Origin: JAIYDJ01 sp038246975
GTDB lineage: Bacteria > Pseudomonadota > Alphaproteobacteria > Rhodobacterales > Rhodobacteraceae
Direction of reading: 5' to 3'
DNA: 28,710 nucleotides
Assembly: GCA_038246975.1 (NCBI GenBank)
Contig: JBBRVJ010000021.1
Coordinates: 1-28,710, forward strand
In this document: one piece after another, positions 7,924 through 15,101 of the stretch
How the letters are laid out: the number at the start of each line of letters is the position of its first letter
Numbering within the stretch: position 1 is the stretch's first letter
Notes under the pieces: model-generated
What the model was told of the DNA's origin: nothing
Databases searched by the model: none
The model's input: only the letters and a program-made list of their open reading frames with translations
Position numbers and translations under genes: made by a program

Positions 7924-8476
7924 ACCGAAATTCCGCCGCTATGCGCCCGAAGTCAGGGCCGGGATGCTGGTCGAGGCGGGTATGGCCTGTCTGGCGCGCG
8001 GCGGGATCACGGCGTTCACGGTCGACAACATCTGCCGCGAGGCGGGAGCTTCGCGCGGGTTGATCACGCATCACTTCGGCGGCAAGGACGGGTTGCTGGC
8101 GGCGGTCTATGCGGCGGCCTATGCGCCCATGCTGGAGAGGTGGGAGGGTGTCGGGCTGGCGGGGTTGATGGACCGGTTGTTCGACCCTGCGCAGTTCGCC
8201 CCGCCGAGGCTGACCGCGTGGCTGGCGCTGTGGGGCGAGATTGCGGTGAATCCGGTGTTGCAGGCCGAACATGCGCGGCACTATGCGGCCTATCGCACGG
8301 CGGTGGCGGGGGTTTTGCGGGGTCATGCGCCGGACCCCGAGACGCTGGCGGGTGCGTTGATTGCGCTGGCGGACGGGCTGTGGCTGGAACAATGTCTGGC
8401 CCCCGACCTTATGTCACCCGACCGTGCCAAAGCTGCGTGTAGAATGCTGCTGACGCCGATTCTCGGGCCGTTCTGA
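7916..8476 (+). CDS. TetR/AcrR-family transcriptional regulator
   Basis: The 186-residue protein has an N-terminal helix-turn-helix (about residues 36-55, ICREAGASRGLITHHFGGK) in the classic TetR position, followed by a helical ligand domain resembling the BetI-type C-terminal domain (EIAVNPVL, LADGLWLE). BetI is a choline-responsive repressor, so the resemblance fits a cluster for quaternary amines, but ligand specificity cannot be read. The start at 7916 lies inside the end of the hydrolase gene, an 8-base overlap that couples their translation. An alternative start at 7865 would add 17 residues antagonistic to the fold. It probably represses the divergent promoter at 5863-5955. Confidence 0.9.
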   Translation: MSEPKFRRYAPEVRAGMLVEAGMACLARGGITAFTVDNICREAGASRGLITHHFGGKDGLLAAVYAAAYAPMLERWEGVGLAGLMDRLFDPAQFAPPRLTAWLALWGEIAVNPVLQAEHARHYAAYRTAVAGVLRGHAPDPETLAGALIALADGLWLEQCLAPDLMSPDRAKAACRMLLTPILGPF

Positions 8477-8489
8477 AGGGAGTTTTGCA

Positions 8490-9989
8490 ATGCTGAAGTG
8501 GGTTGTACTAGGCTTGCTGCCGGGAATGGCGATGGCGCAAGAGGCTCCGGTCACGCTGAAGGTTCTGTCGTTCAATATCTGGTATGGCGGCGATCAGGTC
8601 AGCTTTGCCAAGGTGATCGAGGCGATCAGGCTGGCCGATGCGGATATCGTCGGCTTGCAGGAGCCGGACGGCAAGACTTTGCAGATTGCGGCGGCGGCGG
8701 GGTACCCCTATGCCGATACGCGGCGGCATATCATTTCGAAATATCCGTTGTTCGACAGTGCCTTGGGCGTCACCACATCGGAGGAAGCCCCGCCTTATTC
8801 CATCGCGGGGCTGGACCGCGATGCCGTGCACGCCTGGGCGATGGTGGCCCCCGGTCGGGTTGTGGCGGTGGCAAATACGCATCTGACGTCGGATCCCTAC
8901 GGGCCGGAAATGCTGCGTGACGGCGCGACGGTCGAGGAAGCGCTTGCCAACGAGGCTGAAACCCGGATGCCCGAGGCGCAGGCGCTGATCGACGGGTTGG
9001 CCCCGGTGGCGGCGACCGGGGTGCCGGTGATTTTGACCGGCGATTTCAATTCGGCTTCGCATCTTGACTGGACGGCGGCGGTGCAGGCGGTGCGGCCTGC
9101 GGTCACATCTGCGGTGGAATGGCCGGTGTCGAAGCTGATCGCCGACAGCGGATTTGCCGACACGTTCCGTGTGGCGCACCCCGATCCGGCGGCGGTGCCC
9201 GGCCTGACCTGGACGCCGGGGCGGCCCTGGCCCGTGGTGCCAGAGGGCGAGACGCTGGACCGCATCGACTATGTCTATGCCGCCAATGCGACGGTTGTGG
9301 ACTCATTTCTGCTGGGCGAACCCGGCAATCCGGCGGTGACGCTGTCGGTGACGCCCTTCCCGTCGGACCATCGCGGGGTCCTGACGACGCTGCAGGTGGT
9401 GCCGGTTGCAGCCCCCGCGCTGGTGACGGTCGAGCCGCGCCCGGTGGTCGAAGGAGGCAGTTTCCTGATCCGCGCCCATGTCCCGGATGGCGGCGACTGG
9501 ACGGCGGTCGTGGTCAAGGCCGGGGCGGATCGGACCGTAAGCGCGATCACCGGGATTGCCGATGTCAGTCTGGCGGATCGGTCAACCGTGCTGCTGTCGA
9601 CCATCGGGATTGCGCCCGGAGCCTATGACGTGGTGCTGGTCCAGAACGCCGCCGAAGTGGCGCGGCACCGGTTCTCGGTAATTCCGGCGGACGGGCGGGC
9701 GGTGATTGCAGTGACGGGGCCGGTGGTTGCGGGCGGCGACATCGCCCTGACTTTTCAGGGCGCGCCGGGGTTCAAGCTGGATTGGGTGGGGATTTATCGG
9801 TTGGGAGAGCCTTCGGTCTACAACTACCTCGGCTTTGCCTACACCGGCGCGCGGCATGAGGGCGCATTGGTGTTCCCGGCGGGCGAGTTGTACGAGGAAC
9901 TGGGGCCGGGCGATTACGAGGCGCGGCTGATGTTCGACGATCACTATGAAACGCTGGCGGTGGCCGGCTTTACGGTCGCGGTCCCCTGA
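8490..9989 (+). CDS. Exported endonuclease/exonuclease/phosphatase-fold protein
   Basis: The 499-residue protein starts with a short signal peptide ending AMAQ (cleavage near residue 16), so it is probably periplasmic or secreted. The EEP fold (about 23-303) is complete: Asn29 in SFNIWYG, Glu58 in GLQEP, His131 in ANTHL, Asp185 and Asn187 in TGDFNS, Asp260 in DRIDYV, and Asp293-His294 in PSDHRG. Known members cleave DNA, phosphoinositides, sphingomyelin or other phosphodiesters using Mg2+. The remaining 190 residues look like two immunoglobulin-like beta domains. AAGGGAG seven bases upstream supports the ATG, 13 bases after the TetR stop. An exported phosphodiesterase in this operon might release the pathway substrate from a lipid or nucleotide, which is inference. 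Confidence 0.88.
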   Translation: MLKWVVLGLLPGMAMAQEAPVTLKVLSFNIWYGGDQVSFAKVIEAIRLADADIVGLQEPDGKTLQIAAAAGYPYADTRRHIISKYPLFDSALGVTTSEEAPPYSIAGLDRDAVHAWAMVAPGRVVAVANTHLTSDPYGPEMLRDGATVEEALANEAETRMPEAQALIDGLAPVAATGVPVILTGDFNSASHLDWTAAVQAVRPAVTSAVEWPVSKLIADSGFADTFRVAHPDPAAVPGLTWTPGRPWPVVPEGETLDRIDYVYAANATVVDSFLLGEPGNPAVTLSVTPFPSDHRGVLTTLQVVPVAAPALVTVEPRPVVEGGSFLIRAHVPDGGDWTAVVVKAGADRTVSAITGIADVSLADRSTVLLSTIGIAPGAYDVVLVQNAAEVARHRFSVIPADGRAVIAVTGPVVAGGDIALTFQGAPGFKLDWVGIYRLGEPSVYNYLGFAYTGARHEGALVFPAGELYEELGPGDYEARLMFDDHYETLAVAGFTVAVP

Positions 9990-10092
9990 GGGGGATGGCG
10001 GGCGGGCGGCGAGAGGCAGGCCAGCGGGCCAATTTCAGGGTCTTGGCCTTTCCCCGGCTTCCGTGCCAGTCTTGCGGCAAAAAGGGGACCCA

Positions 10093-11016
10093 ATGACAAA
10101 GATCATCATTTCCTGTGCGATCACAGGCTCGATCCACACTCCGTCGATGTCACCCTGTCTGCCGGTCACGGCGGCGCAGATTGCCGAGCAGGCCATCGGC
10201 GCGGCAGAGGCGGGGGCGGCGATCCTGCATCTGCACGCGCGGCACCCGGACACCGGGCATCCGTCCAGCGACCCTGCACATTGGGCGGGGTTTTTGCCTG
10301 CGCTCAAATCCTGCGGCGCGGTGGTCAACATGACGACCGGCGGTTCGGCGATCATGACGCTGGATCAGCGTCTGGCAGCCCCCAAGGCCGCCTCGCCCGA
10401 AATGTGCAGCCTGAACATGGGGTCGATGAACTTTGCGCTTTATCCGATGGCCGCGCGGATCAAGACATGGCTGCACGCCTGGGAAAAGCCGTTTCTGGAA
10501 GGCACCGACGATCTGGTGTTCAAGAACACCCCGCGTGACATTGCCCACGTGCTGCACGAGATGGGCACCGTACGCGGCGCCCGGTTCGAGTTTGAATGCT
10601 ATGATCTGTCGCATCTGACGATGCTGAAACATTTCGTGGATCGAGGAGCGGTGTCGGGGCCGTTGTTCATCCAGTTCGTATTTGGCGTGCTGGGTGGAAT
10701 GGCGGCGGACCCCGATACGCTGGTCCTGATGAAACGCACCGCGGACCGGCTGTTTGGCGACAGCTATCAGTTTTCGGTGCTGGCGGCGGGGCGCAACCAG
10801 ATCCCGATGGCCACGATGGCAGCGGCGATGGGCGGGCATGTGCGGGTCGGGCTTGAGGACAATCTTTACATCGCCAAAGGGGTTCTGGCCCAGTCGAACG
10901 CCGAGCAGGTGCGGCTGATCCGGGGAATAGTCGAGGGGTTGGGCCGAGAGGTGGCGACGCCGGATGACGTCCGCGCGATGCTGGGGCTGAAGGGCGCGGC
11001 GGGGGTCGGGTTTTGA
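10093..11016 (+). CDS. BKACE-family beta-keto acid cleavage enzyme (DUF849)
   Basis: The 307-residue TIM-barrel protein matches the 3-keto-5-aminohexanoate cleavage enzyme family, which transfers a fragment of a beta-keto acid onto acetyl-CoA. Zinc ligands His46 and His48 (HLHAR) and Glu255 (VRVGLEDN) are present, with Arg251 and Asp256 next to the latter and TTGGSA at 81-86. Some members cleave 3-dehydrocarnitine to a betaine thioester and acetoacetate. The early motif TGSIHTPSMSP differs from the founding Kce enzyme, which has an acidic residue there, so the substrate probably differs. AAGGGGA lies just upstream of the ATG at 10093. An upstream in-frame start at 9946 overlaps the EEP gene and adds 49 unlike residues. 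It is coupled to the GNAT gene by a TTGA overlap. Confidence 0.92.
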   Translation: MTKIIISCAITGSIHTPSMSPCLPVTAAQIAEQAIGAAEAGAAILHLHARHPDTGHPSSDPAHWAGFLPALKSCGAVVNMTTGGSAIMTLDQRLAAPKAASPEMCSLNMGSMNFALYPMAARIKTWLHAWEKPFLEGTDDLVFKNTPRDIAHVLHEMGTVRGARFEFECYDLSHLTMLKHFVDRGAVSGPLFIQFVFGVLGGMAADPDTLVLMKRTADRLFGDSYQFSVLAAGRNQIPMATMAAAMGGHVRVGLEDNLYIAKGVLAQSNAEQVRLIRGIVEGLGREVATPDDVRAMLGLKGAAGVGF

Positions 11017-11468
11017 TCTGTCGGGCGGTCGTGGCCGATGAGGTGCCGGTACTGCGCGAGCTATTGCAGGCGCTATCGGATCACGACGGCGGCGGGCAGG
11101 TCGCGTCGGTCGAAAACCTTGTGGCGCAAGGGTTTGGCGCGCGGGTGCTGTATGGGGCCGTCATGGCGTGGGACGGCGATCAGGCTTTGGGAATGGTGAT
11201 CTATTTTCCCGAATACTCCACCCATAGCGGGCGGACCGGGGTCTATGTGCAGGACCTGTTCGTCGCCGACGCGGCGCGGGGCATCGGCGTCGGGCGCGGT
11301 CTGCTGGCGGCGGCGATGCAGGTGCAGGATTGGGGCGCGGCGTTCATGACGCTTGGAATCAGTCCCGGCAATGCCGGGGGGCGAGCGTTCTATGCGCGAC
11401 AGGGTTTTCGCGCGCGTGGCTACGAGATGATGATCATTGACGGCGCGGCACTGGAGGCTTTGCGATGA
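11013..11468 (+). CDS. GNAT-family N-acetyltransferase
   Basis: The 151-residue protein has the GNAT fold, with the acetyl-CoA loop at about residues 88-100 (ADAARGIGVGRGLLAAA, a variant of RxxGxG/A), the preceding strand GVYVQDLFV, and a late NAGGRAFYARQGF segment. Such enzymes acetylate amines, often diamines, polyamines or amino acids. It begins at TTG (11013) overlapping the BKACE stop (TTGA), and no ATG is available at the family-typical N-terminus, so translation depends on coupling. Its own stop overlaps the next ATG (ATGA). The substrate is unknown. Confidence 0.85.
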   Translation: MICRAVVADEVPVLRELLQALSDHDGGGQVASVENLVAQGFGARVLYGAVMAWDGDQALGMVIYFPEYSTHSGRTGVYVQDLFVADAARGIGVGRGLLAAAMQVQDWGAAFMTLGISPGNAGGRAFYARQGFRARGYEMMIIDGAALEALR

Positions 11469-11578
11469 TCTGCGGGTTTGACGAGGCGCAGCGGGCGCAT
11501 GATCCGCAATTCTTTTCGGTCCTCGTTGGCTGCGAAACCCTGCCCCGAGCAACCGGCGCGGGTCGATGCCTAGCCTAG
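11465..11578 (+). pseudogene. 37-codon stub of a truncated gene, possibly histone-deacetylase-like
   Basis: The ATG at 11465 overlaps the GNAT stop (ATGA) and has GGAGG seven bases upstream, so it is a well-formed start. The first 17 residues, MICGFDEAQRAHDPQFF, resemble the opening of acetylpolyamine amidohydrolase/histone-deacetylase-family proteins (strand, then H-x-P-x-x-F). After that the sequence loses protein character and stops at TAG 11576-11578. I read this as the 5' end of a gene whose remainder was lost, leaving the operon broken. A deacetylase beside an acetyltransferase would be a sensible pair. The family guess rests on very few residues. Confidence 0.4.
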
Positions 11579-11789
11579 CGGGGTGCAGCGGGAGGGGCTG
11601 GACGTCGTACAAGCCCCCAATGGTGGCGGCGGCGCATCCGGCGCAGTGCCTGACGTTCCTGCAGACCATACATGCCCGCTGGATGCGGATCGACGGAGCG
11701 AGTGCCCATGTCAACCAACGCTGGTCCGGTTTGGGTCGAACAATCCGCGGGCGACCGCACTGTAGCCTGGGTTGTAGTGCCGTGGCCGA
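11579..11789. other. Junction region without a gene between convergent units
   Basis: Between the truncated stub and the 3' end of the histidine kinase gene I find no supportable gene, no clear intrinsic terminator and no insertion-sequence ends. Several short open frames exist but share no recognisable domain. The stretch separates the catabolic island from the regulatory/exopolysaccharide region and probably marks a deletion or rearrangement boundary. Confidence 0.5.
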
Positions 11790-14354
11790 TCACGTTCTTT
11801 CCGCCAGCGCCTTCCAGGTTTCGCGCCAGATGTGACGCAAATCGGCTTGCTCCACCAGAAAACCCGCCCGATCGCTTGCGTGGCAGGCGGCTTCCATCAC
11901 TGCAAGACGTTCGTGCAACTGCGGGGCGCCGATGACTCCCGCAGCCCCCGCAGCCTCGTGGCACATTGCGGCAAGGTCGGCCATCGGTTCGGTTGACACG
12001 CCTGCATCAATGCTGTCCATGATGTGATCCATTCGGGCTCGAAATTGCGCCAGCAACCGACCAAGGGCCTGCGGATCTGCGATCTTTGTCAATTCTTCCA
12101 AACGGTCGGTGTCCAGCAGGGGCGCTGCTCCGCCCGCCAAGCGCGGGGCGACTTCGCGAGGATTTCGTATCGCATGCTCTGGCATGAGTGCCGTGGCAAG
12201 GTCACGACTGGACAAAGGCTTGGTAAGCCAGCTGTCGATACCGGAGTCAGCGAAACGGTCCATCCGGTCGGGGCGGGCGTGGGCAGTCACGGCAATGATG
12301 CGGCTCTGCGCCGAGGCGCCGTCGGTACGGATCAGGGTGGCAGCGGTCCAACCATCCATCAGCGGCATCGACAGATCCATCAAGATCACGTCAAACCGGT
12401 GCGCCCGTGCCAGTACCACCCCCTCGCCGCCATCGGCGGCCAGCGTGACCCTATGGCCAAGGTGGCGCAGCATCTCTTCCAGAACGATGCGGTTCGTCTC
12501 GTTGTCCTCAACCACCAAAACCTCCAGCGCGCGGGCAGCCGGCAAAACGGCCGGGAGCCCGGTCTGGGGCGGCGCCTCAGCCACGGGGGCCACACGGGCG
12601 TTAGCGGCCTCACCCGCCACCGTCAGGGGCAAGCGCAACCAAAAACAACTGCCCGCGCCCCGTGCACTTTCCACGCCGACCTCGCCCTCCATCGCCCGCG
12701 CCAGCCTGCGCGAGATGGCAAGACCAAGGCCCGTCCCCTCGCCCGTGCGGCCATAGGACGGATCGACCATCACGAAATCGTCGAAGATGCGCGCCTGATC
12801 GGCCTCGTCGATGCCGATCCCGGTGTCGATCACGCGAAACTCGACCTCGGCCTGATCGCCGGTGATCTGCTGCACCTCGGCTTCGATGGTGATCGTGCCG
12901 CCGTCGGTAAACTTGATCGCGTTCGAGATGAAATTTTGCAAGATCTGACCCATGCGGAACGGATCGCCCAACAGCGGCGGGAAATCCGACAACAGCCGGA
13001 CCTCGACCTGGGTGTTTTTGTGGCTTGCCGCCGGGCGCAACGGATCAACCAATGTGGCCAGCAACGCGGGCAGATCAAGCCGGTCCGCGGTTACCGCCAC
13101 GAAACCGGCGTCGATGCGCGAGATATCGAGCACATCATTCACATGGCGCAAGAGTTGCTTGGACGAGTTGCGCGCAAGTCCCAGAAAGCGCGTCTGTTTG
13201 GCATCCAGGGTGGTGCGCCCGATGATCTCCAGCGCTGCAATCACTCCGTTCAACGGCGTGCGCATCTCATGGCTCATCACGGCGATGAAATTGGTCTTGG
13301 TCGCTTCCGCAGCCTGCGCCTCATCGCGCGCGGCCATCAGTGCCGCTTCGGCCTGCTGGGCATCGGAGATATCGCGCAGATAGGCGATGAAGATCATGCC
13401 CTCGGGGCCCTCATTGCTGGCAATCGACAACTCGACCGGGAACTCCTCGCCCGATTTGCGCACCGCACTTATCCGGATGCGCCCGGCATCAACCACATGC
13501 TTTACCCCCGTGGCCTTCATCCGCGCCATGCCGGCTTCATGCGCGGATTTGTGGCGCGCAGGCACGATCAGCGTGCCCAGCGACTGGCCGATGGCCTCGG
13601 CGCGGGAATAGCCGAAAATCCGTTCAGCCGCCTTGTTGAAGTCGATCACAAGGCCGTCCATCCCCGCCACCACGACGCCGTCCAGCGATGTGCCCACCGT
13701 CGCCTCCAGCCGCGAGGTGATGCGCTGCACATCGTTTGCCCGCCGCACCGCCTGACGGTTCAGCCCCAGCACCAGCACCAGCAGCGCCAGAAGCAGGGCG
13801 ATCAGCGCCACACTTGCAATCGCGATCATCTGCAAGATATCGGCAAGCCCGGCCCGGCGGGTGTCTTGCAAGGCGGCGCTCGTGTCGATCACCTGAACGG
13901 ACATGAACCGCATGTCCTGACGCAGCGCCCCGACCGAATCCACAATCTGCGGCAGGGCCAGACGCAGGTCGGAGTCGGGGCCGTCGATCAAGGGTGCGGT
14001 GCGGTCCAGAAAATCCTGCATCCGGGCTTTCAGCGGGCGTACGGTTTCCAAAAGACCAAGCTTTGCAAACATCGTACCCTGGGTCACCGTGCCCGCCCGG
14101 TTGAAAAACAGGTCAAAGCGTTTGCGCACTTCGGTCAGGCTGGCCTCGGGCTGCACAACAGCCAGGGACACTGCAGCCTCGAGCCGGACGACATCCAACT
14201 CCAGTTGCGTGACGTTCCATTGCAAGCTGTCGACGGGTTCCTCTTGCAAGCTCCGCAACTCGCCACGCAATTGCCAAGACAGCACCAGAACGGCACCAAA
14301 GGCCAGCGAGATCGCGAACCCCATGGCCAAACGCAGCCAACGGACCCGCACCAC
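11790..14354 (-). CDS. Membrane hybrid sensor histidine kinase (PAS-HK-REC-HPt)
   Basis: The 854-residue protein has a transmembrane helix at about 8-28, a helical periplasmic domain (29-170), a second transmembrane helix (171-198), a PAS domain (about 215-330), and a histidine kinase core with His362 in SHEMRTPLNG. ATP-binding boxes follow near NFISNAIKF (474-482), DTGIG (510-514) and GTGLGL (540-545). A receiver domain carries Asp660 and Lys712, and a C-terminal HPt domain carries His799. This is a complete internal phosphorelay, whose output must go to a separate response regulator. The 15102-15716 regulator is the nearest candidate. The start is taken as GTG 14354, 44 bases after the upstream gene; Met11 is an alternative. 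The periplasmic helical domain probably reads the partner encoded immediately upstream. Confidence 0.93.
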   Translation of the reverse strand: MVRVRWLRLAMGFAISLAFGAVLVLSWQLRGELRSLQEEPVDSLQWNVTQLELDVVRLEAAVSLAVVQPEASLTEVRKRFDLFFNRAGTVTQGTMFAKLGLLETVRPLKARMQDFLDRTAPLIDGPDSDLRLALPQIVDSVGALRQDMRFMSVQVIDTSAALQDTRRAGLADILQMIAIASVALIALLLALLVLVLGLNRQAVRRANDVQRITSRLEATVGTSLDGVVVAGMDGLVIDFNKAAERIFGYSRAEAIGQSLGTLIVPARHKSAHEAGMARMKATGVKHVVDAGRIRISAVRKSGEEFPVELSIASNEGPEGMIFIAYLRDISDAQQAEAALMAARDEAQAAEATKTNFIAVMSHEMRTPLNGVIAALEIIGRTTLDAKQTRFLGLARNSSKQLLRHVNDVLDISRIDAGFVAVTADRLDLPALLATLVDPLRPAASHKNTQVEVRLLSDFPPLLGDPFRMGQILQNFISNAIKFTDGGTITIEAEVQQITGDQAEVEFRVIDTGIGIDEADQARIFDDFVMVDPSYGRTGEGTGLGLAISRRLARAMEGEVGVESARGAGSCFWLRLPLTVAGEAANARVAPVAEAPPQTGLPAVLPAARALEVLVVEDNETNRIVLEEMLRHLGHRVTLAADGGEGVVLARAHRFDVILMDLSMPLMDGWTAATLIRTDGASAQSRIIAVTAHARPDRMDRFADSGIDSWLTKPLSSRDLATALMPEHAIRNPREVAPRLAGGAAPLLDTDRLEELTKIADPQALGRLLAQFRARMDHIMDSIDAGVSTEPMADLAAMCHEAAGAAGVIGAPQLHERLAVMEAACHASDRAGFLVEQADLRHIWRETWKALAERT

Positions 14355-14398
14355 GCGGACCGACCAATGCCTGGATACGGGTTGGGCGGGCGGCGGCG

Positions 14399-14932
14399 TC
14401 AGTCTGCAACCTCGATCCGGTTCAACTGCCAGATCGACCGGGCATAGGTCTGCTCGGTGCGGTATCCAGGCACGGTGTCATAGGGATAGATCAGCCAGAT
14501 CGGCCCCTTGTCGCGCAGGGGCATCGGCTGGCCGTCCGACAGATTGGCAAGCAGCGGGCCATCGCCAAGCGCACCGGAAGCCGGCATCTCGATCTGATAA
14601 TCATTCAGCGCGGTCAGCCTGACTGTGGCCCCCGTCGCCCCCGCCGCCGCCAGCACGTCGCGCAGCAAGACGCCGGTATAGGTGGCCGTGCCATCGGTCC
14701 AGATCGTGCCGGTGGTGAAACTGTGCTGCGGCAGGGTGGCGAAAAGATCGGAGTCCAGCGTCAGCACACCGTCGCCGTTGGTGGTGCCGATGGCGCCAGA
14801 GACGGTCAGGATCACCTCACCACTGGGCGCGGGCATCGTTTCGGCCCTTGTGGAACCTGCCGACAATGCAAACGCCACCGCAAGGCTACCCCCGAGCAGG
14901 ATCTTTTGGATGAATGGCGCGACTGTCCACAT
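14399..14932 (-). CDS. Exported small molybdopterin-binding-fold protein, kinase partner
   Basis: The 177-residue protein begins with a signal peptide (hydrophobic core at about 11-26, probable cleavage after STRA, residue 30). The rest resembles a minimal version of the oxidoreductase molybdopterin-binding (sulfite oxidase-type) fold, with YTGVLLRDVLAAAG, ALNDYQIEMP and DKGPIWLIYPYD. Mature residues contain no Cys, so the molybdenum-ligating Cys of true sulfite oxidases is absent and redox catalysis is doubtful. Small proteins of this kind are often encoded beside membrane sensor kinases or diguanylate cyclases, as here. I infer a periplasmic ligand-binding partner for the kinase downstream. 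The start has only a weak AAGAAAG ribosome binding site. Confidence 0.8.
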   Translation of the reverse strand: MWTVAPFIQKILLGGSLAVAFALSAGSTRAETMPAPSGEVILTVSGAIGTTNGDGVLTLDSDLFATLPQHSFTTGTIWTDGTATYTGVLLRDVLAAAGATGATVRLTALNDYQIEMPASGALGDGPLLANLSDGQPMPLRDKGPIWLIYPYDTVPGYRTEQTYARSIWQLNRIEVAD

Positions 14933-15024
14933 GGTTGGTCTTTCTTGGCTGGGGTTGGCATGGTTTGGTTGTTGCTGATTACCACCCGCGCCGCCCCCCG
15001 TCGCTCGGGCAAATGGACAAACCG

Positions 15025-15040
15025 CTACCCGTTCGGATAG
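15025..15040. repeat. CTATCC-N4-GGATAG palindrome, site 1 (one mismatch)
   Basis: CTACCC-GTTC-GGATAG is one base from the perfect inverted repeat found at 16830-16845 and 25195-25210. Its right arm is the first unit of the tandem array that continues to about 15093. It lies about 95-110 bases upstream of the exported-protein/kinase genes. Confidence 0.6.
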
Positions 15041-15093
15041 CCGGGCCTTTCGGATAACAGGGTCTTTCGGATAGCGTGACCTTTCGGATAGAC
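15032..15093. repeat. Four-copy, 17-base-period tandem array of TTCGGATA(G/A)
   Basis: TTCGGATAG, TTCGGATAA, TTCGGATAG and TTCGGATAG begin at 15032, 15049, 15066 and 15083, exactly 17 bases apart. The 8-base core TTCGGATA is invariant, while the spacers (such as CCGGGCCT, AGGGTCT and GTGACCT) are partly conserved. The array ends nine bases from the response regulator stop and lies 100-160 bases upstream of the exported-protein/kinase genes. It could be a multi-site operator for that unit. On the leftward transcript the units read CTATCCGAA, so an RNA element downstream of the regulator is also possible. No protein frame explains it. Confidence 0.8.
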
Positions 15094-15101
15094 CAGACGG
15101 C

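Noticed and set aside
11583..11765. Short plus-strand frame with a stretch (EGLDVVQAPNG) faintly like a response regulator receiver
   Set aside because: The similarity covers about ten residues, no Asp/Lys motif follows in any frame, and a relic cannot be shown.
11708..11935. 76-codon plus-strand frame starting at 11708
   Set aside because: Most of it overlaps the kinase 3' end antisense. It has no ribosome binding site and no recognisable domain.
12024..14447. 807-codon open frame on the plus strand opposite the histidine kinase gene
   Set aside because: It is a GC-driven antisense shadow: His/Arg/Gln-rich with no domain, while the minus strand encodes a complete kinase.
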